This document shows positions 25,295 through 33,411 of a DNA stretch of 60,183 nucleotides, piece after piece. This DNA is from CAKSFT01 sp045544615 (GTDB lineage Bacteria; Bacillota; Clostridia; UBA1381). The stretch is from NCBI GenBank assembly GCA_045544615.1, contig JAZPZI010000015.1, forward strand, positions 1-60,183, in the 5' to 3' direction. Both the position numbers and the translations under genes were made by a program. The notes below the pieces were generated by a model. It did no database searches and was not told where the DNA came from. It saw nothing but the letters and a program-made list of their open reading frames with translations. The stretch's first letter is position 1, and each line of letters opens with the position of its first letter.

Positions 25295-25789
25295 TTAAAC
25301 TCCGTATTTCTTAAGTATATCGTCTACATCGTCAACTGTGAGACGGCCGTAAACTTCGTCATTTACTGTAAGTACAGGGGCAAGACCACAAGCGCCTATA
25401 CAACGTGTTGCGTCGATTGAGAATTTGCCGTCAGGTGTACATTCACCAACGTCAATTCCGAGTCTTTCCTTGAATTTGTCGAGAATATCTCCCGAGCCTT
25501 TAACGTAACAAGCAGTACCAAGGCAAACAGCGATCTGATATTCGCCCTTTGGATTGAGTGAGAACTGTGTGTAGAATGTTACGATGCCGTAAACTTCAGC
25601 AAGAGGAACATTCAAGCCCTCAGCGATCATGGTCTGAACTTCGATTGGAAGATAACCGTAGATTTCCTGTGCCTTGTGAAGAACCGGAATAGTAGCGCCT
25701 TCCTGGCCTGCATATTCTGCAATTACAGCCATAAGTTCTTTCTTCTGTTCTTCGGTACCCTTAAATGGTATGGTGTTCTTTTTTTCCAT
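25295..25789 (-). CDS. hydC: NuoE/HydC/HndA-type [2Fe-2S] subunit
   Basis: This is the first gene of the hydrogenase operon, encoding 164 residues. It forms a thioredoxin-like [2Fe-2S] electron carrier paired with the NuoF-like subunit. Family marks are PVLHKAQEIYGYLP in the helical N-terminus, YGIVTFYTQFSLNPKGEY, and cluster ligands in CLGTACYVKGS and ATRCIGACGLAP. AGGAGG lies 7 nt before the ATG. In most related operons it sits next to nuoF; here seven genes separate the two, six of them the putative regulatory set and one the HndB-like gene. Confidence 0.93.
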   Translation of the reverse strand: MEKKNTIPFKGTEEQKKELMAVIAEYAGQEGATIPVLHKAQEIYGYLPIEVQTMIAEGLNVPLAEVYGIVTFYTQFSLNPKGEYQIAVCLGTACYVKGSGDILDKFKERLGIDVGECTPDGKFSIDATRCIGACGLAPVLTVNDEVYGRLTVDDVDDILKKYGV

Positions 25790-25832
25790 TTATAGACCTC
25801 CTATTCCTATAATGTAACTTTGCTTTTTCCCC

Positions 25833-25867
25833 ATGTTAAAACATAAGGATATACACCTTATATTATA
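25833..25867 (-). promoter_or_regulatory. Candidate promoter/operator region of the hydrogenase operon
   Basis: On the minus strand TATAAT (25862-25867) is a good -10, but no clear -35 lies 17 bp upstream. Just downstream are two short inverted repeats, TAAGG-N7-CCTTA (25844-25860) and ATGTTAAAACAT (25833-25844). The latter shares only a TGTTAA half with the Rex redox-repressor box, so Rex control is a guess. The rest of the 400-nt divergent gap (25868-26131) is AT-rich and shows nothing else. Confidence 0.4.
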
Positions 25868-26131
25868 TCATAAATTAAAAAAAAAGCTATAGTGAATTGA
25901 CAAAAAAATAATTTACCGCAAATTCTACAAAAATAGCGGTTTTTGAAATGTTCAAATTTGTCCGTATTGTACACAAAATCGGCATTTGAAGGGAAAAAGC
26001 AAAGCAAGCCAGACCAGGGTTTTCCAAAAAAGGGAGTTAGATAACACTAACCATGACCGAGAACGTTAAAAATTTAACAAAGTGGAGGCGAGCGGAAGAG
26101 AAAAGTCGAAAAATTTTCGTTAGAAATCGCA

Positions 26132-26160
26132 TTGACAGGGAGGTTTTTGGGATATATAAT
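26132..26160 (+). promoter_or_regulatory. Consensus promoter of the MFS gene
   Basis: TTGACA and TATAAT are 17 bp apart, both perfect, 29 nt before the TTG start. Confidence 0.8.
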
Positions 26161-26189
26161 GTGGAATGTAAAAAGGGAGGAAGATAGTA

Positions 26190-27470
26190 TTGGATAAGTT
26201 TGAAAGTAAAGAATATAAACTGGCACGAAAGGCCAATGTCGCACATTGTACATTCGAGTATTTCATAACCCTGATGATAGGTGATGCGTTTTTGGCAACA
26301 CTTTTGTCGTCTATGGGAATTGCCGATTCGGTAACGGGTATCATTGCATCGCTGGTGTCCTTTTCGTTTTTGTTCCAGCTTTTGTCGATTGCCATTGTAA
26401 AAAGAATGCGAAACACCAAAAAGACGGCGATAATTTTACATACTGTGGGAATGCTTTTCTTCACATCGGTGTATCTTGTACCGTTTTTGCCGATTGAGAG
26501 TGTGAAGGTAAAGACCATCCTTGTCGGCGCAGGGATAATCCTTGGATATATATTCTATTATTCGGTGCAGAAGATTATTTTTAAATGGGCAAATGGCTTT
26601 GTTTCGCCGACAAAGCGAGGCGAGTATTCGGCAACAAAAGAGATGATTTCGCTCATCACCGGAATTGTATTTACCATTATAATCGGTTATGTTATGGACC
26701 ATTTTGAGATGCTAAATAACATTAAGGGAAGCTTTATATTTACAGCAGCGTCAATGCTGATACTGACGGTATGTCATTTTATAAGTCTTATGCTTATTAA
26801 AAATGAGGAGCATGAAAAGAGCGAGAACATCCCGTTTGGCGAGGTAATAAAAAATACGCTGGGCAACAAGAATTTCAGAAATGTTATTATAATGCACACG
26901 ATTTTCAGCGTTTCGACACATTTTACAACAGGTTTTCTCGGTACATTCAAAACAAAGGATTTGCTTATTAGTGTAGGTACTGTTCAGATTATAAACATGA
27001 TTGGAAATCTTACCCGATTTGCAATCTCGAAGCCGTTTGGCAGATATTCTGACAAACACACCTTTATCGGCGGAATAAAGCTTGCATACCTTATTTGTGC
27101 ATCGGCGTTCCTTATAAATGTGTTCACAACACCCGCAACCTGGTGGTTGATGATTGGCTACACTACACTTTATGCGGTAAGTGTTGCGGGAACTAACCAG
27201 AATTCGTTTAACATCATCTACAGCTATGTTGACCAGAAATATTTTGTTCAGGCATCGGCGATAAAATCAAGCATAAGCGGTATATTAGGATTTGGTGCAT
27301 CGCTTGTCGGAAGCCGTATTCTTGCATTTGTTCAGGCAAACGGAAACAGCTTATTTGGTATTCCGGTTTACGGTCAGCAGTTGCTTTCGTTAATCTCCTT
27401 TGCGGGAATAATCTGTGCATTCCTGTTTGCACATTTTGTGGTAGGAAAACAGAAGGTTATGATTCAGTAG
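26190..27470 (+). CDS. MFS-type membrane transporter
   Basis: This integral membrane protein of 426 residues has about twelve hydrophobic segments and looks like a major facilitator. Evidence is the first helix pair (FEYFITLMIGDAFLATLLSSMGIAD), the paired loops after TM2 and TM8 (KRMRNTKK; KPFGRYSDKHTFIGG) and a two-fold layout around a central charged loop (KNEEHEKSE). Related clostridial proteins carry no firm substrate. The start is TTG, with GGGAGGAAG 7-10 nt upstream; no in-frame ATG is suitable. It is monocistronic with a consensus promoter. Confidence 0.75.
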   Translation: MDKFESKEYKLARKANVAHCTFEYFITLMIGDAFLATLLSSMGIADSVTGIIASLVSFSFLFQLLSIAIVKRMRNTKKTAIILHTVGMLFFTSVYLVPFLPIESVKVKTILVGAGIILGYIFYYSVQKIIFKWANGFVSPTKRGEYSATKEMISLITGIVFTIIIGYVMDHFEMLNNIKGSFIFTAASMLILTVCHFISLMLIKNEEHEKSENIPFGEVIKNTLGNKNFRNVIIMHTIFSVSTHFTTGFLGTFKTKDLLISVGTVQIINMIGNLTRFAISKPFGRYSDKHTFIGGIKLAYLICASAFLINVFTTPATWWLMIGYTTLYAVSVAGTNQNSFNIIYSYVDQKYFVQASAIKSSISGILGFGASLVGSRILAFVQANGNSLFGIPVYGQQLLSLISFAGIICAFLFAHFVVGKQKVMIQ

Positions 27471-27498
27471 GGAATGGGCTTTGTTTCCTGCCGTTATC

Positions 27499-27522
27499 GG
27501 GATGCATAAATGCATCTCCTAC
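27499..27522 (-). repeat. TGTAGGG-type palindromic repeat, degenerate copy 3
   Basis: Read on the minus strand it is GTAGGAGATGCATTTATGCA followed by TCCCG, the same layout as the other copies with one extra internal base pair set. Confidence 0.55.
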
Positions 27523-27547
27523 GATGAAGGCTTATTAAACCATAACC

Positions 27548-27580
27548 TGTAAGGGAGGGATTTATCCCTCCCGTTTTTTT
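27548..27580 (+). terminator. TGTAGGG-type repeat copy 4, serving as terminator
   Basis: TGTAAGGGAGGGATTTATCC followed by CTCCC, then G and T7. It stops transcription from the MFS gene. Confidence 0.8.
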
Positions 27581-27637
27581 GATTATATACCACTTTTCAC
27601 CGACGAAAAGTGACGGAAAAGTCGCCAAGAGGGGGTA
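27581..27637. repeat. Intergenic repeat module shared with 51465-51525
   Basis: The stretch around CCACTTTTCACCGACGAAAA (a CACTTTTC/GAAAAGTG hairpin) plus GGAAAAGTCGCCAAGAGG is found nearly unchanged, reverse-complemented, at about 51465-51525. Confidence 0.7.
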
Positions 27638-27650
27638 ACATCCTAAAAAG

Positions 27651-27684
27651 AAAAAGCCTGACGAAATCAATCGTCAGGCTTTTT
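27651..27684. terminator. Bidirectional terminator before the CE2-like esterase gene end
   Basis: AAAAAGCCTGACG pairs with CGTCAGGCTTTTT around an 8-nt loop. Confidence 0.88.
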
Positions 27685-27687
27685 GGT

Positions 27688-28662
27688 TTACATAATTCCC
27701 TTTTTCAATATCTCCGAAAGATGTTCAGCGATTATTTTATGTCCGTCACGCAACGGATGAAGAGGCTCTGGCGGAACCCAGCCGGTTGAGTCGATAATAT
27801 AGACATTATCCGACTTTTCGCTGTTATGTGCTTCTACTGCTTTTTTTATCACATCGGTTTTTCGCCCGCTGAATGGCGTGAGCGATACAATCTTTGATTT
27901 CGGGTTTCTGTCACGCACAAGACCAAGGAAATTTTTGTATTCAGAGAAGACAACTTCGTCCTTTGCACCTGCATCGTTTGCACCGTGGTTTATAACTATA
28001 TAGTCGGCATTTGCGCTTGGCATCGGGTTATTGTGGCAATAGTTCGGATATGATTCATACACCTTCGGTACAGCACCGCAACCTGCCTTTGTTGTTCCGA
28101 CGGCACCGTAGCCCATAATAATCGGGCGGAGATTCAGCTTTTCAGCGGTGAGCCACGCATAGGTTGCGGTGGCATCGTCACGCCATACACGCTCGCCTTC
28201 TGATTTGTTGATTGCATTGTCAACTATTGCATCGTCAATCAAAATGCCTTCTGTGATAGAGTCGCCGATAAACTCGATTGACGGTCTTTCATCGGGCTCA
28301 AGCTCGCTGAAGCTGTCAGCCTCGAGCGATACGAGCTTGACTCTTGCCTCAATTGGCTCGAACCATCTGTGCTGGCGTTCCTCCGAGCTTTTAAGGATTA
28401 TTTTTACATAATGCTCGCCTGGGTTTGATGCGATGCGGATGTTATAGTGTATGGGAACTTCGATTTTTGCACCGTTATCCACGCTTATGTAGATATGCGG
28501 GTATGGATTTACACAGGTTGATGTGTCGAATGCAAGAATGCACATCTCGCCTGTGAATTTAAACTCAGCAGTCCCGCCGTTTGCGGTACACATCATCATT
28601 TCATTTAACTCCCACCAACGCTCGGAATAGCGTATTTTTTTGTCGGTTGCTTTTATAATCAT
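27688..28662 (-). CDS. SGNH-hydrolase with N-terminal beta domain (CE2-like acetylesterase)
   Basis: This esterase of 324 residues resembles carbohydrate esterase family 2, which deacetylates xylan or mannan oligosaccharides. The N-terminal ~115 residues look like the beta-sandwich domain of CE2 (FKFTGEMCILAFDTSTCVNPYPHIYISVDNG). The SGNH domain follows: FIGDSITEG (Ser), GYGAVGTTKAGCG, INHGANDAG (Asn) and PLHPLRDGHKIIAEHL (Asp/His). There is no signal peptide, so it acts inside the cell. AGGAGG 7 nt before ATG 28662 sets the start; the frame is open 72 nt further upstream without a site. Confidence 0.82.
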   Translation of the reverse strand: MIIKATDKKIRYSERWWELNEMMMCTANGGTAEFKFTGEMCILAFDTSTCVNPYPHIYISVDNGAKIEVPIHYNIRIASNPGEHYVKIILKSSEERQHRWFEPIEARVKLVSLEADSFSELEPDERPSIEFIGDSITEGILIDDAIVDNAINKSEGERVWRDDATATYAWLTAEKLNLRPIIMGYGAVGTTKAGCGAVPKVYESYPNYCHNNPMPSANADYIVINHGANDAGAKDEVVFSEYKNFLGLVRDRNPKSKIVSLTPFSGRKTDVIKKAVEAHNSEKSDNVYIIDSTGWVPPEPLHPLRDGHKIIAEHLSEILKKGIM

Positions 28663-28722
28663 AGAAAAACCTCCTGTAATATATGTTTTTAAATCGGTGC
28701 ACAATTCAGATGCTGACTTTTT

Positions 28723-28918
28723 ATCGATATGCAATCTAAAGATTGCTCGATATTTTTACTTCGTAAAATCGATATGTTTTCCCTTCGGTCAAACTCGATA
28801 TGATATGAATTCTCGTTGCGTCAGCAACATATCGAGCCGTCAGGCATATCGAGTGCTTTAGCACATATCGAGAATTCGTCAGAATTCATATCGAGGAGTT
28901 CAAGCCAAGCTTGAACTC
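28723..28918. repeat. Mini-hairpin array with ATATCGA/TCGATAT linkers
   Basis: Eight short hairpins stand in a row: GCAATC-TAAA-GATTGC, TTTTA-CTTCG-TAAAA, a GTTT/AAAC hairpin, GTTGC-GTCA-GCAAC, GCC-GTCA-GGC, GTGC-TTTA-GCAC, GAATTC-GTCA-GAATTC and GAGTTCAAG/CTTGAACTC. They are joined by a 7-nt linker that reads TCGATAT in the left half and ATATCGA in the right half. The whole is thus a large imperfect palindrome with its centre near 28813-28830. It occupies the divergent gap between the CE2-like and MecA-like genes. It is not CRISPR: the constant parts are only 7 nt and the units are self-complementary. Confidence 0.8.
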
Positions 28919-29117
28919 ATTCTACCACATTTTCCCCTAAATAACAATACTTTTTCGGGAAAAATCCTATTGAAACCGCATACTGGGATGACTGTAATTT
29001 TGGTGCAAAAGATGTAAGTTTATGTAATTTTCAAAAAACTATTCCCAAAACGGGATTTTGGTAGTATAATATCTATATAGAAAGATTCAGGCAACTTGTG
29101 AAGGAAGTGAATAGGCA

Positions 29118-29696
29118 TTGAAGATAGAAAAAATCGAACTCAATAAAATCAAAGTTACCGTATCGGCTACCGATCTGGTAAGTATGAATATAAGTGTAAA
29201 ATCACTCACGCCCGACTCACCCTGTCTGCATAATTTCCTCTTTGAGGTTATGCAAAAGGTACAGGAGGAAACGGGATTTAATCCGTATTCGGGACAGGTG
29301 ATGGTCGAGGCAACTCCGAGCGAGGGCGGAATAATTCTCACCGTAACTCGACTTGGCGAGGAAAAACCCGTACCCAAAAGACCCAAAAGAGTAAGAGTGG
29401 TATCGCACAGAAGTCCTGCAAGAGTTACATATAAATTCCTGTCCTTTGAGCATTTGTGCGGGCTGTTCTCTGTTGCTGATAGCACAGAATTTGAGGCGGG
29501 TAGCCTTTATGAATATGCCGACGGATTTTTTATGGTTATGCCGAAGGGGAGCAGGGTATCATTTGCCGAGTTTGCAGTAAGGGGAATTGGTGCCGAGGCA
29601 CTCAGCGAGAGCTTTTTGGCAGAGCACGGAAAGCTTGTTGCATCGGGTGCAGGGCTTGTGAGTATGGCAGACGGCGTGAAAAAACTGGAGATGTAA
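29118..29696 (+). CDS. MecA-family adaptor protein
   Basis: This 192-residue cytosolic protein is homologous to MecA/YpbH adaptors, which deliver substrates such as ComK to the ClpCP protease. The N-terminal domain begins KIEKIELNKIKVTVSATDL, the family's typical start. A charged linker (EEKPVPKRPKRVRVV) leads to the C-terminal domain (YKFLSFEHLCGLFSVA..., FMVMPKG). The start is TTG with GAAGGAAGTG about 9 nt upstream. The stop codon TAA is contributed by a TGTAAGGG palindromic repeat that also forms the terminator. A TATAAT (29065-29070) lies upstream with a poor -35. Confidence 0.85.
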   Translation: MKIEKIELNKIKVTVSATDLVSMNISVKSLTPDSPCLHNFLFEVMQKVQEETGFNPYSGQVMVEATPSEGGIILTVTRLGEEKPVPKRPKRVRVVSHRSPARVTYKFLSFEHLCGLFSVADSTEFEAGSLYEYADGFFMVMPKGSRVSFAEFAVRGIGAEALSESFLAEHGKLVASGAGLVSMADGVKKLEM

Positions 29697-29721
29697 GGGC
29701 GATTTTCAAATCGTCCTTTTT
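29692..29721 (+). terminator. TGTAGGG-type repeat copy 5: stop codon and terminator of the MecA homologue
   Basis: TGTAAGGGCGATTTTCAAAT followed by CGTCC and T5. The TAA at 29694-29696 is the stop codon of the upstream gene. Confidence 0.75.
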
Positions 29722-29723
29722 GT

Positions 29724-29752
29724 TTGACAAAATATGGCAATGATGATATACT
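29724..29752 (+). promoter_or_regulatory. Promoter of the WG-repeat protein gene
   Basis: TTGACA and TATACT are 17 bp apart, 22 nt before the ATG, directly after the preceding terminator. Confidence 0.8.
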
Positions 29753-29774
29753 AATAAAAAAGGAGGAGATTATT

Positions 29775-31370
29775 ATGAACATTACTCTAAAAAGAATAGC
29801 CGGACTTACCATGGCGGCAGGACTTGCATTTGGCGCAACCGCACTTGCGGCTGATTTTACCTGGACACTCGAGCCTACAACCGAGATTACCGATGCCGGA
29901 ATGATTGGAAAATACTACGAATATCACGATACGCTCGGAACATCATTTGATTCTGCCGAAACACGCAAAGAGGGTATGATTACCGCAGACGGCAAGGTGA
30001 CAATCCCGGCAGAGTACAGACTTATAGATGCAATCTTTGATAATGATAATTTGTTGGTTTTTACAGAAGATGGTGTTGCAATAATTAATTCTGAGAATAA
30101 AGTTGTAGTTGAAGCCGGAAAATATGACTTTATGGAAAAATTCAATAAAAATACACTTATCGTCAGAAAGGATTCAAAACACGGACTTATTTCTCCTGAC
30201 GGAAAAGAAATAACAGGACAGATTTTTTCCGAGGTAAGAAAGCTCTATCTTGATCAACCTGAGTTCAGGCAGGATGAAAATTATCTTGCAGTACAAAAGG
30301 ATGGACTTTGGGGCGTTATTGACAAAACCGGTAAAACCATTTTGCCAATCAAATATCAGGAACCCATTTCGCTTATTGCAGATGACCTTTTCTTTATCGG
30401 TGATAATTACAAAACTAATGAAAAATACATCATCGATGTAAAGGGAAAGATTTTAGTAGGTCCTGAGGATATGGCAGGGGCGAATCCTTATGCAGATAAC
30501 AGAATCCGAATTACAAGGAAGGATTTGTCAATCACATATATAAATAAGGACGGAACACCATTTGACAATCACGGCTTTGACATCAGATATGTTGCTGGCG
30601 ATTACTACATAATAGTGAAAGACGACAGATGGGGAATTATTGACAAGAACTTTAATGTTACGGTTCCGTGTAAATATTACGGTATATTTGACAATCATGA
30701 CGGTACGTTTAGTGTTCAGGTTGATGTGCACGGTTCAGAGAAAGTGTTTATTGATGCACACGATAATCTGATAACCAAATATGGCGACTATGGCTTGTTT
30801 GGAAGTAATGACGGATATACAATAGTTGTGAAGGATAATTGCTATGGAATTATGGACCCGTCAGGCAAGCTTGTAGTTCCGTGTGAATACGCAAAAGTAT
30901 CTTATATTGACAAGGGAATATATGCCCTCCATACCCGCACAAACAAGATTGGTTTTGCAAAGCTTGGCGGAGACGGTAAGAAGGTAACAGATACCTTTGA
31001 GGGTCTTATTCTTCAGGTTGGAAGCAACGATGCAACTGCATTCGGCGAGGCGGCAAAAACCGATGCCGCACCAATCATCAGAAACGGCAGAACAATGCTT
31101 CCTGCAAGATTCGTTGCAGAAAACCTTGGTGCAGAGGTTGGCTGGGATGCGGCAACAAAGACTGTAATCATCACACCGAAATCAGGCTTTCAAATAAAAT
31201 TAACAATCGGCTCAACCGAGGCATGGGTCGGACCTTATCGTGCACAACTTGATTCACCGGCATTTATCGAAGGCGGAAGAACATACACGCCGGTTCGTTT
31301 TATTGCGGAAAACCTTGGTGCAGAGGTTTTCTGGGATGCAGCAACAAAGACAGTAAAAATTCTAAAATAA
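29775..31370 (+). CDS. Secreted WG-repeat protein with C-terminal stalk (copper amine oxidase-like) domain
   Basis: This exported protein of 531 residues has a signal peptide (MNITLKRIAGLTMAAGLAFGATALA). Its central region consists of WG (KWG) repeats: units such as LWGVIDKTGKTILPIKY, RWGIIDKNFNVTVPCKY and CYGIMDPSGKLVVPCEY recur every ~45-70 residues and probably form a beta-propeller-like binding surface. The C-terminal ~105 residues hold two similar halves (MLPARFVAENLGAEVGWDAATKTV and YTPVRFIAENLGAEVFWDAATKTV), the 'copper amine oxidase N-terminal' stalk domain common on clostridial surface proteins. The ligand is unknown. AGGAGG decides ATG 29775. Confidence 0.85.
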   Translation: MNITLKRIAGLTMAAGLAFGATALAADFTWTLEPTTEITDAGMIGKYYEYHDTLGTSFDSAETRKEGMITADGKVTIPAEYRLIDAIFDNDNLLVFTEDGVAIINSENKVVVEAGKYDFMEKFNKNTLIVRKDSKHGLISPDGKEITGQIFSEVRKLYLDQPEFRQDENYLAVQKDGLWGVIDKTGKTILPIKYQEPISLIADDLFFIGDNYKTNEKYIIDVKGKILVGPEDMAGANPYADNRIRITRKDLSITYINKDGTPFDNHGFDIRYVAGDYYIIVKDDRWGIIDKNFNVTVPCKYYGIFDNHDGTFSVQVDVHGSEKVFIDAHDNLITKYGDYGLFGSNDGYTIVVKDNCYGIMDPSGKLVVPCEYAKVSYIDKGIYALHTRTNKIGFAKLGGDGKKVTDTFEGLILQVGSNDATAFGEAAKTDAAPIIRNGRTMLPARFVAENLGAEVGWDAATKTVIITPKSGFQIKLTIGSTEAWVGPYRAQLDSPAFIEGGRTYTPVRFIAENLGAEVFWDAATKTVKILK

Positions 31371-31373
31371 CAG

Positions 31374-31571
31374 GGGATGTTAAAAATCTTCGGACCACAA
31401 GAAAAGATGAACTTTTCTTGCTATCAACAAACTTCGCAGCTCGACGTACCCGTGTACGCCTTCGGGTAACCCAAAGCTGAAGCTTTGGCGAAGTTTGTAG
31501 ATTCCAAAGCTTTTTTCCTATCCCCCAATAAGGAGTGTTTGAAAATCTATTGATTTTTTAAGCACTCTTTT
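31374..31571. repeat. Composite intergenic repeat
   Basis: Three modules occur here. 31374-31412 is the reverse complement of the TTTTTCTTGCG...AACATCCCC module at 11296-11340. 31436-31475 (GCTCGACGTACCCGTGTACG and onward) matches 51078-51117. 31531-31571 is a GAGTGTTT/AAGCACTC hairpin with a T-run that probably terminates the WG-repeat gene and resembles 11217-11267. No coding potential is seen. Confidence 0.6.
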
Positions 31572-31606
31572 TTTGCAAAATTCCCTTGAAAAATTGGGTT
31601 TTCCTG

Positions 31607-31635
31607 TTGCGGAAACGGTCGGAAAGTGGTATAAT
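31607..31635 (+). promoter_or_regulatory. Promoter of the YitT pair
   Basis: TTGCGG and TATAAT are 17 bp apart, 30 nt before the start. Confidence 0.55.
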
Positions 31636-31664
31636 TTTTTTAGCAAACGATTGGGGGAAAAGGT

Positions 31665-32513
31665 ATGAAGAAAAAGGGGTTAATAAGTTATTTAATGATG
31701 GTATCGGGATGTATACTTCTTGCATTTGGAGTGTATTTTTTTAAAATTCCAAACGGCTTTGCAACCGGTGGAGTGAGTGGTATAGGTACCATTCTTTCCA
31801 AAATCGTTCCCGGAATTTCTGCAGGTGCCTGGATATGGGGATTGAATATTTTTCTTTTACTTATAGGCTTTTTGTTTTTGGGAAAGGAAAATGGTATAAA
31901 AACAGTATGTTGCAGTATGCTTTATTCTGCAATAACATATATACTTGAGTTTGTTGCTCCTTTGTCTGCTCCGCTAACAGACCAACCGCTTTTGGAGCTT
32001 GTGTATGCGATGCTTTTAACGTCTATCGGTTCTGCGTTGATTTTTAATGCCGGTGCATCGGCAGGCGGAACTGACATAACAGCATTGATACTGAAAAAAT
32101 ATACATCAATAGATGTTGGCAAAGCTTTGCTTGTAGTTGACTTTTTTGTTGCCTTGAGTTCTTTTGCGGTATTTGGAGTCCGTGCGGGACTTTTCTCGAT
32201 GCTCGGACTATTTTCCAAGGCGTTTATAGTTGATATTGTAATAGAAAATCTGAACACCTGTAAATATTTTGTTGTTATAACCGACAAAAAGGAGGAAATA
32301 ACCGAGTTTATTATAAAAACCCTGCACCACGGTGTAACAACAGCGAAGGTGACAGGTGAATTTACCAAACAGGAAAAGGTGATGATTCACACGGTTTGTA
32401 AGAGAATAGAGGCACTCAAACTGCGTAATCATATTAAGGAAATAGACCCACACGCATTTATTATCATCACAACAAGCAGTGAGATAATAGGCAGGGGCTT
32501 CAGGAGCGTTTAA
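31665..32513 (+). CDS. YitT family membrane protein (1)
   Basis: This protein of 282 residues has five N-terminal membrane segments (DUF161 type, with KIPNGFATGGVSGIGTILSK and FNAGASAGGTDITALILKK) and a C-terminal cytosolic DUF2179 domain (KYFVVITDKKEEITEFIIKTLHHGVT...HAFIIITTSSEIIGRGF). The family is widespread in Firmicutes and its transport function is unknown. A good GGGGGAAAAGG site precedes the ATG. It is followed 20 nt later by a paralogue, so the pair is probably an operon and may form a heteromer. Confidence 0.88.
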   Translation: MKKKGLISYLMMVSGCILLAFGVYFFKIPNGFATGGVSGIGTILSKIVPGISAGAWIWGLNIFLLLIGFLFLGKENGIKTVCCSMLYSAITYILEFVAPLSAPLTDQPLLELVYAMLLTSIGSALIFNAGASAGGTDITALILKKYTSIDVGKALLVVDFFVALSSFAVFGVRAGLFSMLGLFSKAFIVDIVIENLNTCKYFVVITDKKEEITEFIIKTLHHGVTTAKVTGEFTKQEKVMIHTVCKRIEALKLRNHIKEIDPHAFIIITTSSEIIGRGFRSV

Positions 32514-32533
32514 TTATAAAAAAGGAGAACGAA

Positions 32534-33406
32534 ATGTTAGAAGAACTGAAAAAATTAAAGGTAGGAAATTTCATATTGCTCACAATTGCAGGCATAATAA
32601 ATGCCTTTGGCATAACGGTATTTTTGAATCCGGTAAACCTCTACGATAGCGGGATTTCGGGCACATCTATGCTTTTGTCACAGATAACGCCTGATTTTTT
32701 CAGCCTTTCATTTTTCCTTGTAGTCTTGAACGTCCCGCTCTTTTTATACGGCCTGAAAAGACAGGGCGTACAGTTTACCATCTATGCGATTTATGTGGTT
32801 TCTGTCTACTCGGTTTCAGCGTGGCTGATAACCGATGTTCTGCCGATTGATGTCAGTATGGCGTCTCCGCTTGCAGGCACCGACCTACTGCTTTGTGCAC
32901 TGTTCGGAGGGCTTATCTCGGGTGTCGGAAGCGGTCTTGCAATACGTGGCGGCGGTGCGATGGACGGCATAGAGGTTATGTCGGTAATTTTTGCAAAAAG
33001 GCTGGGTATAAGTGTTGGAAGCTTTGTTATGATATATAATGTGGCGCTATATATCGTCTGCGGAGTTATCATCGAAAGCTGGATATTGCCGCTTTACTCG
33101 ATTGTGACTTATGCTGCAGGTTTGAAAACGATTGACTATATAGTAGAAGGTCTGGACCGTGAAAAATGTGCTATGATAGTAACATCACGCCCGGACGATA
33201 TATGCACAGCTCTCTCCGAGGCTTTTGAGCGGGGCTCTACAAAGGTTCCGGCACAGGGTGGATACTCGGGCGAGAAGAAGACGATTGTGTATTTTGTGGT
33301 AAACCGTTTTCAGGTAACCAGAATGAAGAGTATAGTGCACGAAATTGATGCAACTGCATTCATCACAATCAGCGAAGTTGCCGATGTTTTCAAAGCAAAT
33401 CAATAA
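32534..33406 (+). CDS. YitT family membrane protein (2)
   Basis: This 290-residue paralogue of the preceding gene has the same layout: membrane part with NPVNLYDSGISGTSMLLSQ and GLAIRGGGAMDGIEVMSVIFAKR, then the cytosolic DUF2179 domain with GYSGEKKTIVYFVVNRFQ and DATAFITISEVADVF. The intact GGYSG(x)K motif in the DUF2179 part is kept here and lost in paralogue 1, so the two have diverged. AAAGGAG lies 6 nt before the ATG. Confidence 0.88.
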   Translation: MLEELKKLKVGNFILLTIAGIINAFGITVFLNPVNLYDSGISGTSMLLSQITPDFFSLSFFLVVLNVPLFLYGLKRQGVQFTIYAIYVVSVYSVSAWLITDVLPIDVSMASPLAGTDLLLCALFGGLISGVGSGLAIRGGGAMDGIEVMSVIFAKRLGISVGSFVMIYNVALYIVCGVIIESWILPLYSIVTYAAGLKTIDYIVEGLDREKCAMIVTSRPDDICTALSEAFERGSTKVPAQGGYSGEKKTIVYFVVNRFQVTRMKSIVHEIDATAFITISEVADVFKANQ

Positions 33407-33411
33407 ATTTC

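Noticed and set aside
28723..28918. CRISPR array
   Set aside because: The constant element is only 7 nt, changes orientation at the centre, and the variable parts are self-complementary hairpins; no cas genes are near.
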